From Porphyra umbilicalis (Eukaryota; Rhodophyta; Bangiophyceae; Bangiales; Bangiaceae): a stretch of DNA of 64,000 nucleotides. A program made the translations under genes and the position numbers. Below the pieces are notes generated by a model. It was not told the origin of the DNA and did no database searches. It was given only the letters and a program-made list of their open reading frames with translations. Location: the NCBI GenBank assembly GCA_002049455.2, contig KV918908.1, positions 117,101 to 181,100 on the forward strand, read 5' to 3'. Of this stretch, positions 22,903-32,877 are shown one piece after another (positions within the stretch are counted from its first letter, which is position 1; each line of letters begins with the position of its first letter).

Positions 22903-24753
22903 GGCCGTCAAAGGTGACGGAACGACGCACGTCGGTGGTGGGGATGACAGCGATACGCGGCGTTGCACAGGGAACGGGGACAGAAGGAGGGGTTCACCCC
23001 CGCCGAAATGCTGCGCGGGGGCGCCATTGCTGGACGTAACGCTGGCTGAGCGCGCCGGGTGGAGCCAAGTAGCTCGGCAGTGTCGCCCAGCCGTCCGGCT
23101 GCAGGGGGTCAATCCAGCGAGTGCGCGTCTCGGGGCCGTTTGCGGAAGCAAGTCTGACCCTGGTGTTCACCCCTCGGGCGGCTCGTGCTCTGAGAGTCTT
23201 TTCCCTCACCCAGGCACTGGGACCGTGCCCCGAGGTTTGCTCTTGTGGGCACGAATGTTGACCCCGTCCACGAGATCTGGCGCTACGCGAGGTTGCCCCG
23301 ACTCTGGCAGTGTCCACCCCGTACCGTTCCTCCGCAACGGCACCAGGATGTGTACGCACACCGTCCCCCCCCAGTCCTCTCACCGACGTGCCCTACCCAC
23401 CGGGCTGGGGCGGGCACCGCACCCCCATTGCCGCTACCCCAACAATGACCCACGATACATGGCACACGGCCAGCGTCCATCCCCAGACTGAAAGACTTCG
23501 TCTTAAGACCGGGGTCGGCAATTGGTCACCCCTCGCCAAATCAATAGCAATCCAACGGTCAGGGACACAGGGCCTTTTGTCAGGGCCCCCAGGAGACAAA
23601 AGAACTGGGGTCACATCAATGACCGTCGCGCCTGAGTTTGCATGGCGCCGCACGTCCATCGGACGGCCGTTGTGCCATATTCTTCCGCTATACCCAAGAG
23701 CGCGTCGACTGGCGAACTCGTGCGTCATGCTCACGCGTCCGTGCGTACTGACCTGCTTGCGTGCCCCCTCAACAAACTTGAGAGGAACGTGGTGTCGGCC
23801 AACAGAGATGCGCAGCACAGCCAGTGAATTGGCTAGTTTCGACCAAGATTGGATGTTTTTCTTTTTGAGAGTTGAGGTATACAGTAGATCGCTCCATGTA
23901 TCATACAACATGAGTACATTCAGCTGAGTGCGACGCAGACATGGCGCTGTTTTCCGTTTCTCAGTACTTATCATGATGGTCAGCTCTATCACATGAAGAA
24001 GTGCGACACGGAGTCACGACATGCCAATCACAGCTATAGTATGGTCAGCCCGCGTTGTAGGCCAATGTGATGGGTGCATTGATGGCATGGAGCGATCTGC
24101 ACCAACCATGCGCGGTCACTACCGTGCCTATGAAATCCATGCAGCGTGGTGGTGGCCCACTGGGGCTCCTAAGGTGCCCTCCGCTGTCGAAGAGAAACAC
24201 GTATAAGAAGAGTGCGGAACAATAACCAATTATGGACTTTCGCACTGGATGGGAGTCTTCCTCACGAAATCCCTAAGCTGCGCTCCGTTTGTACGGACTC
24301 AGAAAAATGTCTAAGGCTGATTAGTCGTTGTCATGGTTCTGACTTTGCAGGTAAAGGTCTGCTTAGCACATTGACGAAGGTGGTCGGAATCGCCCCTCAG
24401 CGCTTGGAGGAGGGGGAGCCCGAGTCTGGTCGTCATTTCTGATGCGGGTCGACAGTTGTCCTGGACAAGCCTAGAAGCACAACTCCCCCAGTCGGCACTC
24501 GCGATTTCGTGCGTTCTGCGGTTCTGCTGGCCCAGGGCATTGCTATGGCACAACGAAGTGTCCAATGGGACTGCACTTGGTATGTTGGGCCGCGAACAGG
24601 CGTGCTTTGGACAAGAGATGCCTCGAGCAGACGTAGGCTGACCGACCCCGAACGGCCATCCGCGCGGTCACCGCATCGATGCGCTGCAGACCGTCGATGC
24701 GCGGACCTAGCGGAAACCCGGCCCCAGCTGGGGCCAACGGTTGCAGCCGATAC
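22903..24753. other. Spacer upstream of the zinc-finger gene
   Basis: The first ~250 bases are the open extension or 5' region of the zinc-finger gene. The rest has no well-supported gene except the tentative minus-strand frame listed at 23393-23992. Confidence 0.35.
23393..23992 (-). CDS. Hypothetical protein, unrecognised
   Basis: A 199-residue frame starting MIELTIMISTEKRKT. Its first ~150 residues have ordinary protein composition (LNVLMLYDTWSDLLYTSTLKK, then VSMTHEFASRRALGYSGRIW), unlike the low-complexity shadows elsewhere. No domain is recognised and no membrane segment is convincing. The last part overlaps GC-rich sequence and may be non-coding. It lies near transposon-rich DNA and may be a relic of a mobile-element protein. 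Confidence 0.28.
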   Translation of the reverse strand: MIELTIMISTEKRKTAPCLRRTQLNVLMLYDTWSDLLYTSTLKKKNIQSWSKLANSLAVLRISVGRHHVPLKFVEGARKQVSTHGRVSMTHEFASRRALGYSGRIWHNGRPMDVRRHANSGATVIDVTPVLLSPGGPDKRPCVPDRWIAIDLARGDQLPTPVLRRSLSVWGWTLAVCHVSWVIVGVAAMGVRCPPQPGG

Positions 24754-25100
24754 ATCGTCAGAACAGAGGACACTTGAACGGGAGCCTGAACGGGAGTCCC
24801 GTTCAAGAAGCCCTTGAACGAGAGGTTTCCCGTCCAGGCGCCTGTGGTGTAACAACGGCCTGAACGGGAGGAGTTCCCGTTCAGGGAAGCTGCGCCAGGC
24901 CCTGAACCATCTCGTGGCTGATCTCGAGGTCATACAAGACTGTCGCACTAATCCAAGCCAATGATATCCCTGCAATGGGTTGCGAAGACGTAAATTGTCC
25001 AGGTCGGGGTCCTGCACGGGCCTGGATGCCTTTTGCCCACGACGATGCGGTGCACAAGAAGTGGACGCCAAGAAGTGTTCTCGGACCTGAGGTGCACGCC
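24754..25100 (+). repeat. ~345-base direct repeat, copy 1
   Basis: It matches 26145-26490 closely, including TCGTCAGAAC, the CCTGAACGGGA palindromes, CCAAGCCAATGATATCCC and a shared end TCGGACCTGAGGTGCAC. Differences are scattered substitutions and short indels. Confidence 0.75.
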
Positions 25101-25611
25101 CGAGACCCCGGCCGCCGCTCCAGAACTTACCCGGAGTTGCTCCGTCAAGTCGATCGATGACCAAATATTTACAAACTTCGTGAGACTGCGAATGATGTCA
25201 AGCATATAAGAGAATGGCCGGCCAATCAAAGTGAGCTATGCCCCACGTAGCCCTCGTGGTAGGTCGGTCGTCTCTATGGAAAACACGGACTTACCGTGTC
25301 GATTGGAGGCACCTCAGAGTGACAGGCTAAAGCCTCCGATGACCTGACCCTCCACCACCGCGCCGCCGGCGAGCAAGACCACTTCATTCGTCATCCGAGA
25401 TCGGAGCGCCCATGTCGATCATTCCCGGCTTTTGCAGTCGTGCGCCATCGCCCCCCCCCAAGCTGGGCCCCCACCTACCGTGCTGGGTCTTTGAGCCAGT
25501 CTTCCAACAGGTAAGTTGTGCGCTGTTTGTGGTTGGTTCATCTCCTGTCTATCGTTCGTCTGTCTGTCCTTGTGTGTCTTCCATCGAGGTCATTGCACCG
25601 GATGTTGAAAA

Positions 25612-25765
25612 TAAGAGGAGCTGATATGATTTCCAGGCTGTATGGGCACATGTAAGCAACCAAGAGCACCAGGTCAGTCCCACAGGCGCATCTGATTGCT
25701 GGAGAGAGTCGGTCCGAAAGTCAGTCTCTGTCCACCAGGACAAATTTTGGGGATCAGCAATATGA
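25612..25765 (-). repeat. Dispersed repeat, copy 2 (inverted copy of 6392-6545)
   Basis: On the minus strand it encodes WWTETDFRTDSLQQSD, then GLTWCSWLLTCAH and TAWKS. Substitutions relative to copy 1 are fairly conservative at protein level (L/F, H/Q, V/A), which suggests an ancestral coding exon. Copy 1 has a stop at the Trp before LLTCAH. Confidence 0.6.
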
Positions 25766-26144
25766 TGAAGGACCGACTTACATATCAACAGCTGAGTCTT
25801 GCTTGCGGGGCCGTGCCACCGGCACCGCGTGGGTCGGCCCAGCTACCTTCCGTCATCTTTGAGAGCATGCATGAGAATCGCACGTTACTGTGAAGACAAG
25901 CTGCTCACCGTACCAACCTTGTGGTTCTGAAACGGGCCAAAGACGCCATGGATTGTCATCACGGTTTACGTACACGCGTGCGAGGCGAGGCACCCTTATG
26001 AATGGCGGCTGCGTGAGGCATGGAATGCGGGAGGCCGTTGACGGGCGGGGACGTCCGAGCCCGTCGCAACACGCATGTCGTTGGCGAGGGAATGGGCGAG
26101 ATTGAGTGCCAGCACGGGGCCACATCATGTGCGGGGGCGTGGGG

Positions 26145-26490
26145 GAGATCGTCAGAACTGTGGACACTCGAACGAAAGCCTGAACGGGAATCCCGGTCAA
26201 GGAGCCCTTGAACGGGAGGTTTCCCGTCCAGTCGTGTGTGCTGTATCAAAGGCCTGAACGGGAGGAGTTCCCGTTCAGGGAAAAGCTGTGAACCATCTCG
26301 TCGCTGATCCCGAGCTCATGCAAGACTGTCGCACTAATCCAAGCCAATGATATCCCTGCAATGGGTTGCGAAGACGTAAACTGTCCAGGTCGGGGTCCTG
26401 CACCGGCCTGGATGCCTCTTTCCCACGACGATGCGATGCACAAAAAGTCGACGCCAAGGCGTGTTCTCGGACCTGAGGTGCACACGTGTA
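26145..26490 (+). repeat. ~345-base direct repeat, copy 2
   Basis: Direct copy of 24754-25100; see that entry. After the shared end near 26490 the two copies diverge completely, which marks a boundary. Confidence 0.75.
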
Positions 26491-27129
26491 CTACCGTCCA
26501 TGCATGCTCTTTGTCTGCGTATCGTGTATGTCTTTCTCCCACTTCCTGATTGGGTTTCTCTCTCCCCCCTCCTCCCTACGTCCGTCCCTCGCTTCGTGCA
26601 ATCTATCTCGTACGTCTTCTGTTTTGTCCCGTTGTATCGTTGCTCTTGTTTCTTAGGCTTCTTCTCTCTCGATATCTCGAGCTCTCGTTTGATGTGTGTT
26701 CGGATGATACGTCTTCTTCTGCGGTCTTTGTGCCTCGTTCGCGGTACTATCTGCCGACTGGCTCCCCCACTTGTGTTGCTGCCGCCGCTGGTACATGGTC
26801 AGCTATGATGGGTGCATCGTTTGGTTGTCCTCATGGCCGTAGTCTCAGCCGTGGTCCCTCCAGAATTAAAACAGAGCAGCGTCGACGAGCAGTGTGCATG
26901 GGTCGCCAGTTACCTGTCATCGTCTAGAGATTAGCGCAATAGTGATTGACGCTGGTTATCAGGAGTATTAAGTGTGTGTCTCGCGATCTCGTACCGTCCG
27001 ACCTCGAGATCCGGTCCGTGCACCTGAACAACGTTTGCATCAGGAGTTCCCTTGTTCAGGCGCCGTGCCGTGACAGGGGCCTAACGGGGTTTCCTCGCGT
27101 TCAGGATGACCACTGTTCTGACGATGCAG

Positions 27130-27710
27130 TGATACGCCGCGGGCGGCACGTGGAGGGGGCGGAGGGAACGCAAATGTGGTCGCGGCGGGGTCAAGCGCGG
27201 AGTGGGGACGAGGACACTTCCTTGTTCCTGTGCGGTGGCGGTCGTCTGCGCCCCGTGGAGCCTCGAATCACAGAGCGAGGCCGCTGTGCTCGGATCTGAC
27301 GCGGACCTTCCTCGAGCGACCGTTCCGCTCTCTCCTCAGTGCCTGGCCCACCAGTGCGGCGAGTGGGGCAGTCTCGCAGCGGGTTCGCTGGTTCACCTTT
27401 GTCCCGGCAGTGCTGGGTCTGCGTTCTCTCTCCGCCCTACTATCTGCTCGTCGATCGGGATAGACGCTTCGGCGCGCCCACTCAGACGACACCGAGATTG
27501 CTGGAGGGAAGAATCGTGCAGTGCCCAGCTGCATCCGCGCAGCCTCGGGACTGTTGTCGAGATATTAGCGAGAGGACATTGAGTGCTTAGTATGTCCCGC
27601 CCGCAGGACACGCCATTGCTGGCCCACAAGCGATCTTGTTTATCTCAGATTACGATTCATCTCGTGGGGTGTGACGTTTTGCTTCGCTCCTCTCCTCGGG
27701 AAGAGGTGAC
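27130..27710. other. Spacer
   Basis: No gene seen. Overlapping frames in all three plus-strand phases around 27176-27590 show no domain. Confidence 0.3.
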
Positions 27711-27712
27711 TA

Positions 27713-27913
27713 CAGTCAATATCCGCTTATGTCGCACCCTGACGCACATGACAGGCATGCAGGAACAGGTGGGCTACAAAGTGCGTGCCGCGACAGGAAA
27801 TAATTTTTTCCCCACTCCACAGTGCCAGGAAGGCCGATTCTGGGCACAATTGCTCTCCCAGTTATATACCAGGGTGCTGTATAACTGGAGTGGATAAAAC
27901 CGGATATTGACTG
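27713..27913. mobile_element. 201-bp MITE, TA-flanked
   Basis: The left end CAGTCAATATCCGCTT (27713) is mirrored by AACCGGATATTGACTG ending at 27913. TA flanks both ends (27711-27712 and 27914-27915). This is the size and structure of a mariner-type MITE. No coding capacity. Confidence 0.75.
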
Positions 27914-28010
27914 TACTGGTCTCAGATGACAAGAGGGCGTCCCATCACGGAAAGTGGGGTCAAGCGTGAAGTGACTCGACACCAAATTTGCGACAGTCTT
28001 CTTGCATGAA

Positions 28011-28072
28011 ATTCTAGGCACGTGCTTGCAATACCCTGGCCTTCAGGGCGGTGGCGCGCTTGGCGACGCATT
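28011..28072 (+). repeat. Repeat R, copy 3, left fragment
   Basis: The first 62 bases of repeat R (ATTCTAGGCACGTGC, then CCCTGGCCTTCAGGGCG), ending at GACGCATT where the Harbinger element begins. The remainder of the copy is at 33363-34009. Confidence 0.85.
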
Positions 28073-28469
28073 AGGCTGGTTCAACAACGGTTGAAGCCCT
28101 GTTTGGAGGGGGTCGCTCGACCACTTCAGGGGGTGCCCAAGGGTTCCTAAATACGAACAGAATTGGATTTAGGATCACGCGTACGGCTATGCAGTCCGCA
28201 CTTGAATTCGAGAAGATGCAAATGAGGGCACGGTCAGTGGAAGTCGTGGATCTCCGAGGCCGCCCTCCGATTTTCTACGGCAGGAAGGACAATCACACTG
28301 GTTGCGCAAGCGTTCCTTGCATGGCCACACGGCAGCCCTCCATTATGGAAACCGTGGCCTGCATCGATCCGCTCTGCCGCCCACACGGTTCGGACACACA
28401 GGGGCGGCGGATCGCAACTGCGCCAGCCCCACCACCCACCACGGGTTGCCGGTGCGCCCCGCAGCCGTC

Positions 28470-28910
28470 CCGAATGCCGGCGCGCGCCACACCCCCCACA
28501 GCTGCCGCACGGACGGGTTTCGGGTCGCCACCGCGCCCCGCGCACCTCCCAGCTGCCACATGCGCGGATCGCGGGTCGTAAGCGCGCCCCGCACCCCTCA
28601 CAACCGCCGCACGGACGGGTTTCGGGACACCACCGCGCCCCATGCGCCTCCCAGCCGCCACACGCGCGGATCGCGGGTCGTAAGCGCGCCCCGCACCCCT
28701 CACAACCGCCGCACGGGCGGGTTTCGGGTCGCCACTGCGCCCGCGCACCTCACAGCCGCCACACGCGCGGATCGCGGGTCGTCAGCGCGCCCCGCACCCC
28801 CCACGGACGCCGCACGGGCGGGTTTCGGGTCGCCACCGCGCCCCGCCCCCCCCACAGCCGCCGTACGGATGCGTTTCGAGTCGCCTGTGCGACCACCTGC
28901 ACCCTCACGG
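28470..28910 (+). repeat. GC-rich minisatellite, 102-base period (two 51-base half-units)
   Basis: GCGCGGATCGCGGGTCGT-type words recur at 28562, 28664 and 28765, spaced 102 and 101 bases. Each period contains two related halves, centred on ACGGGTTTCGGG and ATCGCGGGTCG. It lies in the 5' non-coding part of the Harbinger element. The plus frame encodes 17-residue repeats until the 101-base period shifts it, so a protein is doubtful. Confidence 0.7.
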
Positions 28911-29370
28911 CCGTCACAGGCACCCATGACGGTGCGCGGCTGATCTACTCTCCCTCCAGCGGACGTGCGCAGCGCGCATGTTGTCTCGCTCGACCCGGTT
29001 GTACGAGCACACGCAGCTTTGTTTTCTCTTTGTACCTGTGGCCCGGTGGTGTGTCGGTGCCTGCGCTCGTCGGCGGTAGCATCAAGCGCAGCGGTGTACC
29101 GTCGCGTCTATAGATCCACGAGCAATTTTTTATGCACGAGCCTGGCTGGTGTTCCACTCGTTGCCCACCTCTTGCACCGTATCTTGCCTTTCACACCACT
29201 TTGTTTCCCCGCCCACCCTGGCTCTCGCCGAGTTTCCCCGCCCCCCATTTTTGTACTGGTGCTCTTATTGCGACGCCGGCTTCCCCCCCTCTCCTCTTTC
29301 CGGCGGTATCACACCGCCGCCCCCAAGGCGTGCACTATCACAGCACTGCTGCCCCCCCCTCCACCCCGGT

Positions 29371-29574
29371 GCATCGCCAACACCTATTGCTTGAGATTCT
29401 TCCTCGTCCCCCGTGCGTGCCGTTGTCTCCCACGCTGGTTGAGCGCTTGCGTTGGCCGTGCCAAGGCCTGGTGCATCGAGAACACCTATTGCTTGAGAAT
29501 CTTCATCGTCCCCCGTGCGTGCCATTGTCTCCCACGGTGGTTGCACGCTCCCGCTGGCCGTGCCAAGGCCTACG
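29371..29574 (+). repeat. Tandem duplication of a 102-base unit
   Basis: Two adjacent units starting GCATCG at 29371 and 29473, about 90% alike, ending GGCCGTGCCAAGGCCT. They lie just upstream of the second Harbinger gene. In the plus frame they would add a duplicated 34-residue Cys/Arg-rich stretch if translation began upstream. Confidence 0.75.
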
Positions 29575-29657
29575 AGGGGTGTCGCGCGCTGAGAGAGAGT
29601 GTGGCCTACGGTGGTCGGGGGGCGTTGGTGGTGAAGTGGTGCGTGGTGTCGTACGCA

Positions 29658-31493
29658 ATGATGGCCGCGGCGGCGGCGGCAGCGGCGGCGGCGGCGGCGG
29701 CAGTGGGGGGCGGGGTTGGTGGCACCACCACCACCGACGTTGGTGGTGGTGCACCCGCGCCAACAGCCGCTTCGTCGGCTGTCGCTGCAAGGCTCTCCCC
29801 CCGCTTCCGTGGCGGTGATATCGCCGACCACAACGATCCCCCTGGTCATGTATTTGCAGACACGCGAGCGCAAGATGCCGACGATGCACGCCATCACGAC
29901 AGCGACGGGGACGCCCACGTGGCGCGTTGCTCCCCCACGATCAACGACCTCGCCTCACAAATTGAGGACGACGTGTTGCACGAGAATGTGGCGGGGTCTC
30001 GGGCCACGGCACCTCAAGATGACGAGCGCTCTCCACGTGTCCCAGCCCGCCGTGGGCGCGGCGGACCGTCGAAGGGCGTGTCTCGAGGCGGCGTTGCCCG
30101 CCGCGCCGGTGGTGTTCCCAACAGCGGCAGCGGCCGCGGACGTGGCCGCAGTGGTGGTGGACGGGGACGAGGCCAGGGCGGCCGGGGCCGTGGTCGAGTT
30201 GGTGCTGGGCGCGGCCGCAGTCGTGCGCAACGCGGCGCCAATGACGAAGCCGGCGACGGTGCCTCAGTTCGTGGGGTCATGGTGACCATGGACGAGCGGC
30301 TGTTTGTCGTCTCCAAGTGGGCAGATGAGGTCGCTTTTCGCGTTGCGTCCCACGGGTCATCATCTAGAAGCCTCCAACTACATTTGTCCAACATTATGGG
30401 CGACTTGCTCAAGGCGGACATGGACGGTCAAGACGCGGCGGCCACCGCCGTGTCCGCGGCGGCGGCGACGCTGGGATCGTCGGCGGTAGGACGTGCCGCC
30501 GGTGCGTCGGGGTCAGAAGCTGGAGGGACGGCGGAGTCAGCGGCGGCAGACGCCGGGCACGCTGAGTCGGGGTCTGCGGCGGGTGGCCTCGAGGCCTCAC
30601 GCAGCGACGCGGCCGAGCCGCCCATGACGCTGGCCTCCATTGGCCGGGATTCGCTGGCGCTTTGCCGCGTAGTCAGGGCTGCACAAGACCTTCACACCGC
30701 GGCCAAGTCGGTGCGGGGCCTGACGGGGACGACGGGGGAGCAGGAGGCGGCCGCCGTGCGTCAAATTGTTCTGAAAAAGGCTCGAGATTGGCATGGCTCG
30801 GTCCAAGATGTCGACGAGATTCTCCAACTCGCTGACAACACGATGCGGTACGTCGGTACCCCCCGTCGGTCGGGCATCCGCGTCAGCGGTGCCCTACCTC
30901 CCGTGCCACCAGCATCATCCGGGAGGGCGCCCGCGGCAGACGAAGACGCGGGCGGCAGCATGTTTGAGGACACGTCGGACGTGTGTGAGAACCACGAGGA
31001 CGCCGGAGCGGACGAGGAGGACTTGATGGAGGGGGACGTGGGCCTGGATGAGGAGGCCCCGGTGGGGGCGCCTTCTTTCGGCACTGGTTCGGCGTCCAGG
31101 CATTGTGTGGGGGCGCGCAGGGCTCTGGGGGGGACCACATCTCCTGGGGGAGGCACCATGGAGTTGCCAGACGGGGGACGGCGGGCAGCGGCGGCCGCTC
31201 TGCTGCAGCCACCGCTTGCTGTTGCCCCTGGGGGCGCGAGTGGGCGGTCTGGCCGTGACGGTCAGCCCGCAGCAGCGGCCACCCAGGCGGACAAGGCCAT
31301 GGGGGATGTGTTGGCGGCGATCACGGCCAACATGATCGAGAGCAGTCGACGCGCCGACCGCGAGCTGTGCGCCAAGTCGGACGAAAGGCATACTGCGCGT
31401 GTGGCCAACCTGACGAAGCTCATCCTGGCCGAGCCGGATAACCAGATGTTCAAAGACATGCTGGCTGCCGAGATGGCAGCCCATCGGCAGTGA
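29658..31493 (+). CDS. Second protein of the Harbinger element (Myb/SANT-partner position)
   Basis: A 611-residue protein from the ATG at 29658 (MMAAAAA); the frame is open upstream to 28965, but that part crosses the tandem repeats and I treat it as leader. Order: poly-Ala start, acidic and Gly/Arg-rich (RGRGRSGGGRGRG) stretch near residues 130-190, a more ordered region MVTMDERLFVVSKWADEVAF, an Ala-rich linker, LCRVVRAAQDLHTAAKSVRGL, an acidic block (ADEEDLMEGDVGLDEE), and a helical C-terminus (ITANMIESSRRADRELCAKSD, then LAEPDNQMFKDMLAAEM). In other Harbinger elements the second gene encodes a Myb/SANT-like protein that carries the transposase to the nucleus and the DNA ends. I do not see a clear Myb motif, so that role rests on position and gene plan. 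Confidence 0.6.
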   Translation: MMAAAAAAAAAAAAAVGGGVGGTTTTDVGGGAPAPTAASSAVAARLSPRFRGGDIADHNDPPGHVFADTRAQDADDARHHDSDGDAHVARCSPTINDLASQIEDDVLHENVAGSRATAPQDDERSPRVPARRGRGGPSKGVSRGGVARRAGGVPNSGSGRGRGRSGGGRGRGQGGRGRGRVGAGRGRSRAQRGANDEAGDGASVRGVMVTMDERLFVVSKWADEVAFRVASHGSSSRSLQLHLSNIMGDLLKADMDGQDAAATAVSAAAATLGSSAVGRAAGASGSEAGGTAESAAADAGHAESGSAAGGLEASRSDAAEPPMTLASIGRDSLALCRVVRAAQDLHTAAKSVRGLTGTTGEQEAAAVRQIVLKKARDWHGSVQDVDEILQLADNTMRYVGTPRRSGIRVSGALPPVPPASSGRAPAADEDAGGSMFEDTSDVCENHEDAGADEEDLMEGDVGLDEEAPVGAPSFGTGSASRHCVGARRALGGTTSPGGGTMELPDGGRRAAAAALLQPPLAVAPGGASGRSGRDGQPAAAATQADKAMGDVLAAITANMIESSRRADRELCAKSDERHTARVANLTKLILAEPDNQMFKDMLAAEMAAHRQ

Positions 31494-31560
31494 CATTTTA
31501 TTATTATTTTTTAAGTAATATGCTGGTGCGGAAAAAAAAAAAAACATCCAATCGAACACA

Positions 31561-32877
31561 TCACCAGTGGTAGCGACCGTGGGCAATCATGTACTGCAAC
31601 ACTTGCTGCTGCACGCGGCTTCTCGCGGCACTTGCCGCCGCGGGGAGAGGCACCGCGGATCCGGGCGCCGCGTTGGCCACGTCGGCCGCGTCCACGGCCA
31701 CTTCAGGGGACGTGTCGCCAAGCCGAATGCAAACGTTGTGGAGCGTGGCGCAAACCGCCACCCACTCCATTAGTCTGGTAAAATCAGCATCCGACGCCAC
31801 TGGTGCCCGTAGCTCCTTGAGACTGGCAAAGCGCCCCTTGAGTACACCAATGACCTTCTCGGCCGAAATGCGGCGCCGTGCATGCTGGTAGTTGTAGTTG
31901 CGGTTGGCACGGATATAGGCCGCTGGCCCCTTGTGAGGTAGAAGCACGCGAACAGAACCCAGCATACCCTTGTCACCCAAAAGGTATTGGCCAGGGGAGA
32001 AGTACCGCTCTGGGTAAATATGCCATGGGGCAGCTGCTTGCACCACCGTGTCAGGCACCGCGCCCGTAAAGCCTTGGACCACGCTCGTGATCCGTAGGTC
32101 CCAATCACAGGAAATCAGTACATTCACGCTGTAGCGCTTGTGCCTGTCGAAAAAACACCACGGGTCAACGCTAGGGGCGTACGCAAAAGGAATGGTAGTG
32201 CCATCAACCGCCCCAATGCACCCCCTAAACCCATACCTCTCCTCGGACTGCCGCGCATGCGCTTGGCGCTCGGCAGCAGTAGGCCAACGGACTTCGTCGG
32301 CCTCCCAACGCAAAATGGCCGACAAAACCCGCTTGGTCGCATTGACTACAGTTCCTGGGGAAACCCCGAAGCGCTGAGCCACGACTATAACAGACGCCGC
32401 GTTGCCATAGTGGCCGAACCGAAACAGAGCAATTGCGAGCTGTATACGGACGGATAGTTGCGGCCGTCCGGACGGCGGATAAAAAATATCAGACGCCGTC
32501 AAGTCCAAACGAGACACAAGGTACTCAAACGTGCTCGCCTCTACACGCAGATGCGCGCGAAAGTACAAGGGTGGCAGTGCGTGCAGCACCCTATCTCTCC
32601 AGTCCCCAGACTTGGGAATGCGATTGCGACGGGAGAGCATGTACCGAGTCGCCAGCAGGTGAGTGAGGCGCTGGTGTGTGCGCGCCGCAACCAACAGCAT
32701 CCCCAACTCAGCAAAGACACACCGCGGTGAAACTGTGCCCGAATGCTGCAACGCGACGACAAAGGTCGCCCGCTTCAGCAGCGCCCGGAGGCGACAAATC
32801 TCCTCTCGGCGTGCAGACACCATTCTCGATAGAGCACGGACACACACGCCCGGCGCGTGGAGCAACGAGAAGGTCAC
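31561..32877 (-). CDS. PIF/Harbinger DDE transposase (HARBI1-like)
   Basis: A 438-residue protein starting MTFSLLHAPGVC. An N-terminal helical region precedes a helix-turn-helix (about residues 160-190, RFGVSPGTVVNATKRVL). The catalytic DDE_4 domain follows: first Asp in IGAVDGTTIPF (D225), second in LLGDKGML (D302), Glu in RRISAEKVIGVLKGRF (E340). The C-terminus has ATLHNVCIRLGD, the family's usual L-H-N. All three acidic residues are present and the frame is uninterrupted, so the enzyme may be active. It catalyses cut-and-paste transposition, normally into 3-base A/T-rich targets, matching the ATT duplication at the borders. It converges on the plus-strand partner gene with 67 bases between stops. 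Confidence 0.92.
   Translation of the reverse strand: MTFSLLHAPGVCVRALSRMVSARREEICRLRALLKRATFVVALQHSGTVSPRCVFAELGMLLVAARTHQRLTHLLATRYMLSRRNRIPKSGDWRDRVLHALPPLYFRAHLRVEASTFEYLVSRLDLTASDIFYPPSGRPQLSVRIQLAIALFRFGHYGNAASVIVVAQRFGVSPGTVVNATKRVLSAILRWEADEVRWPTAAERQAHARQSEERYGFRGCIGAVDGTTIPFAYAPSVDPWCFFDRHKRYSVNVLISCDWDLRITSVVQGFTGAVPDTVVQAAAPWHIYPERYFSPGQYLLGDKGMLGSVRVLLPHKGPAAYIRANRNYNYQHARRRISAEKVIGVLKGRFASLKELRAPVASDADFTRLMEWVAVCATLHNVCIRLGDTSPEVAVDAADVANAAPGSAVPLPAAASAARSRVQQQVLQYMIAHGRYHW

Larger units (their letters stand above)
24754..27129. mobile_element. 2.4-kb element, larger relative of the 17.7-kb element
   Basis: The left end CATCGTCAGAACAG (24754-24767) is mirrored by CTGTTCTGACGATG near 27113-27126. 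Inside the left end lies a dense array of CCTGAACGGGA words in both orientations, and a decayed version lies inside the right end (27015-27110). A second internal start (TCGTCAGAACTGTGG near 26147) begins a 340-base direct duplicate of the left segment. A nested or tandem insertion is therefore likely. No transposase domain is recognised. Confidence 0.55.

Noticed and set aside
20920-23491. Plus-strand frames of 386 and 560 codons
   Set aside because: They are antisense shadows of the zinc-finger gene.
24754-27129. A definite target duplication for the GAACGGGA elements
   Set aside because: Flanks of both family members show no convincing direct repeat.
28470-28910. CRISPR-like array
   Set aside because: Repeats are adjacent 51-base units without unique spacers; it is a minisatellite in a eukaryote.
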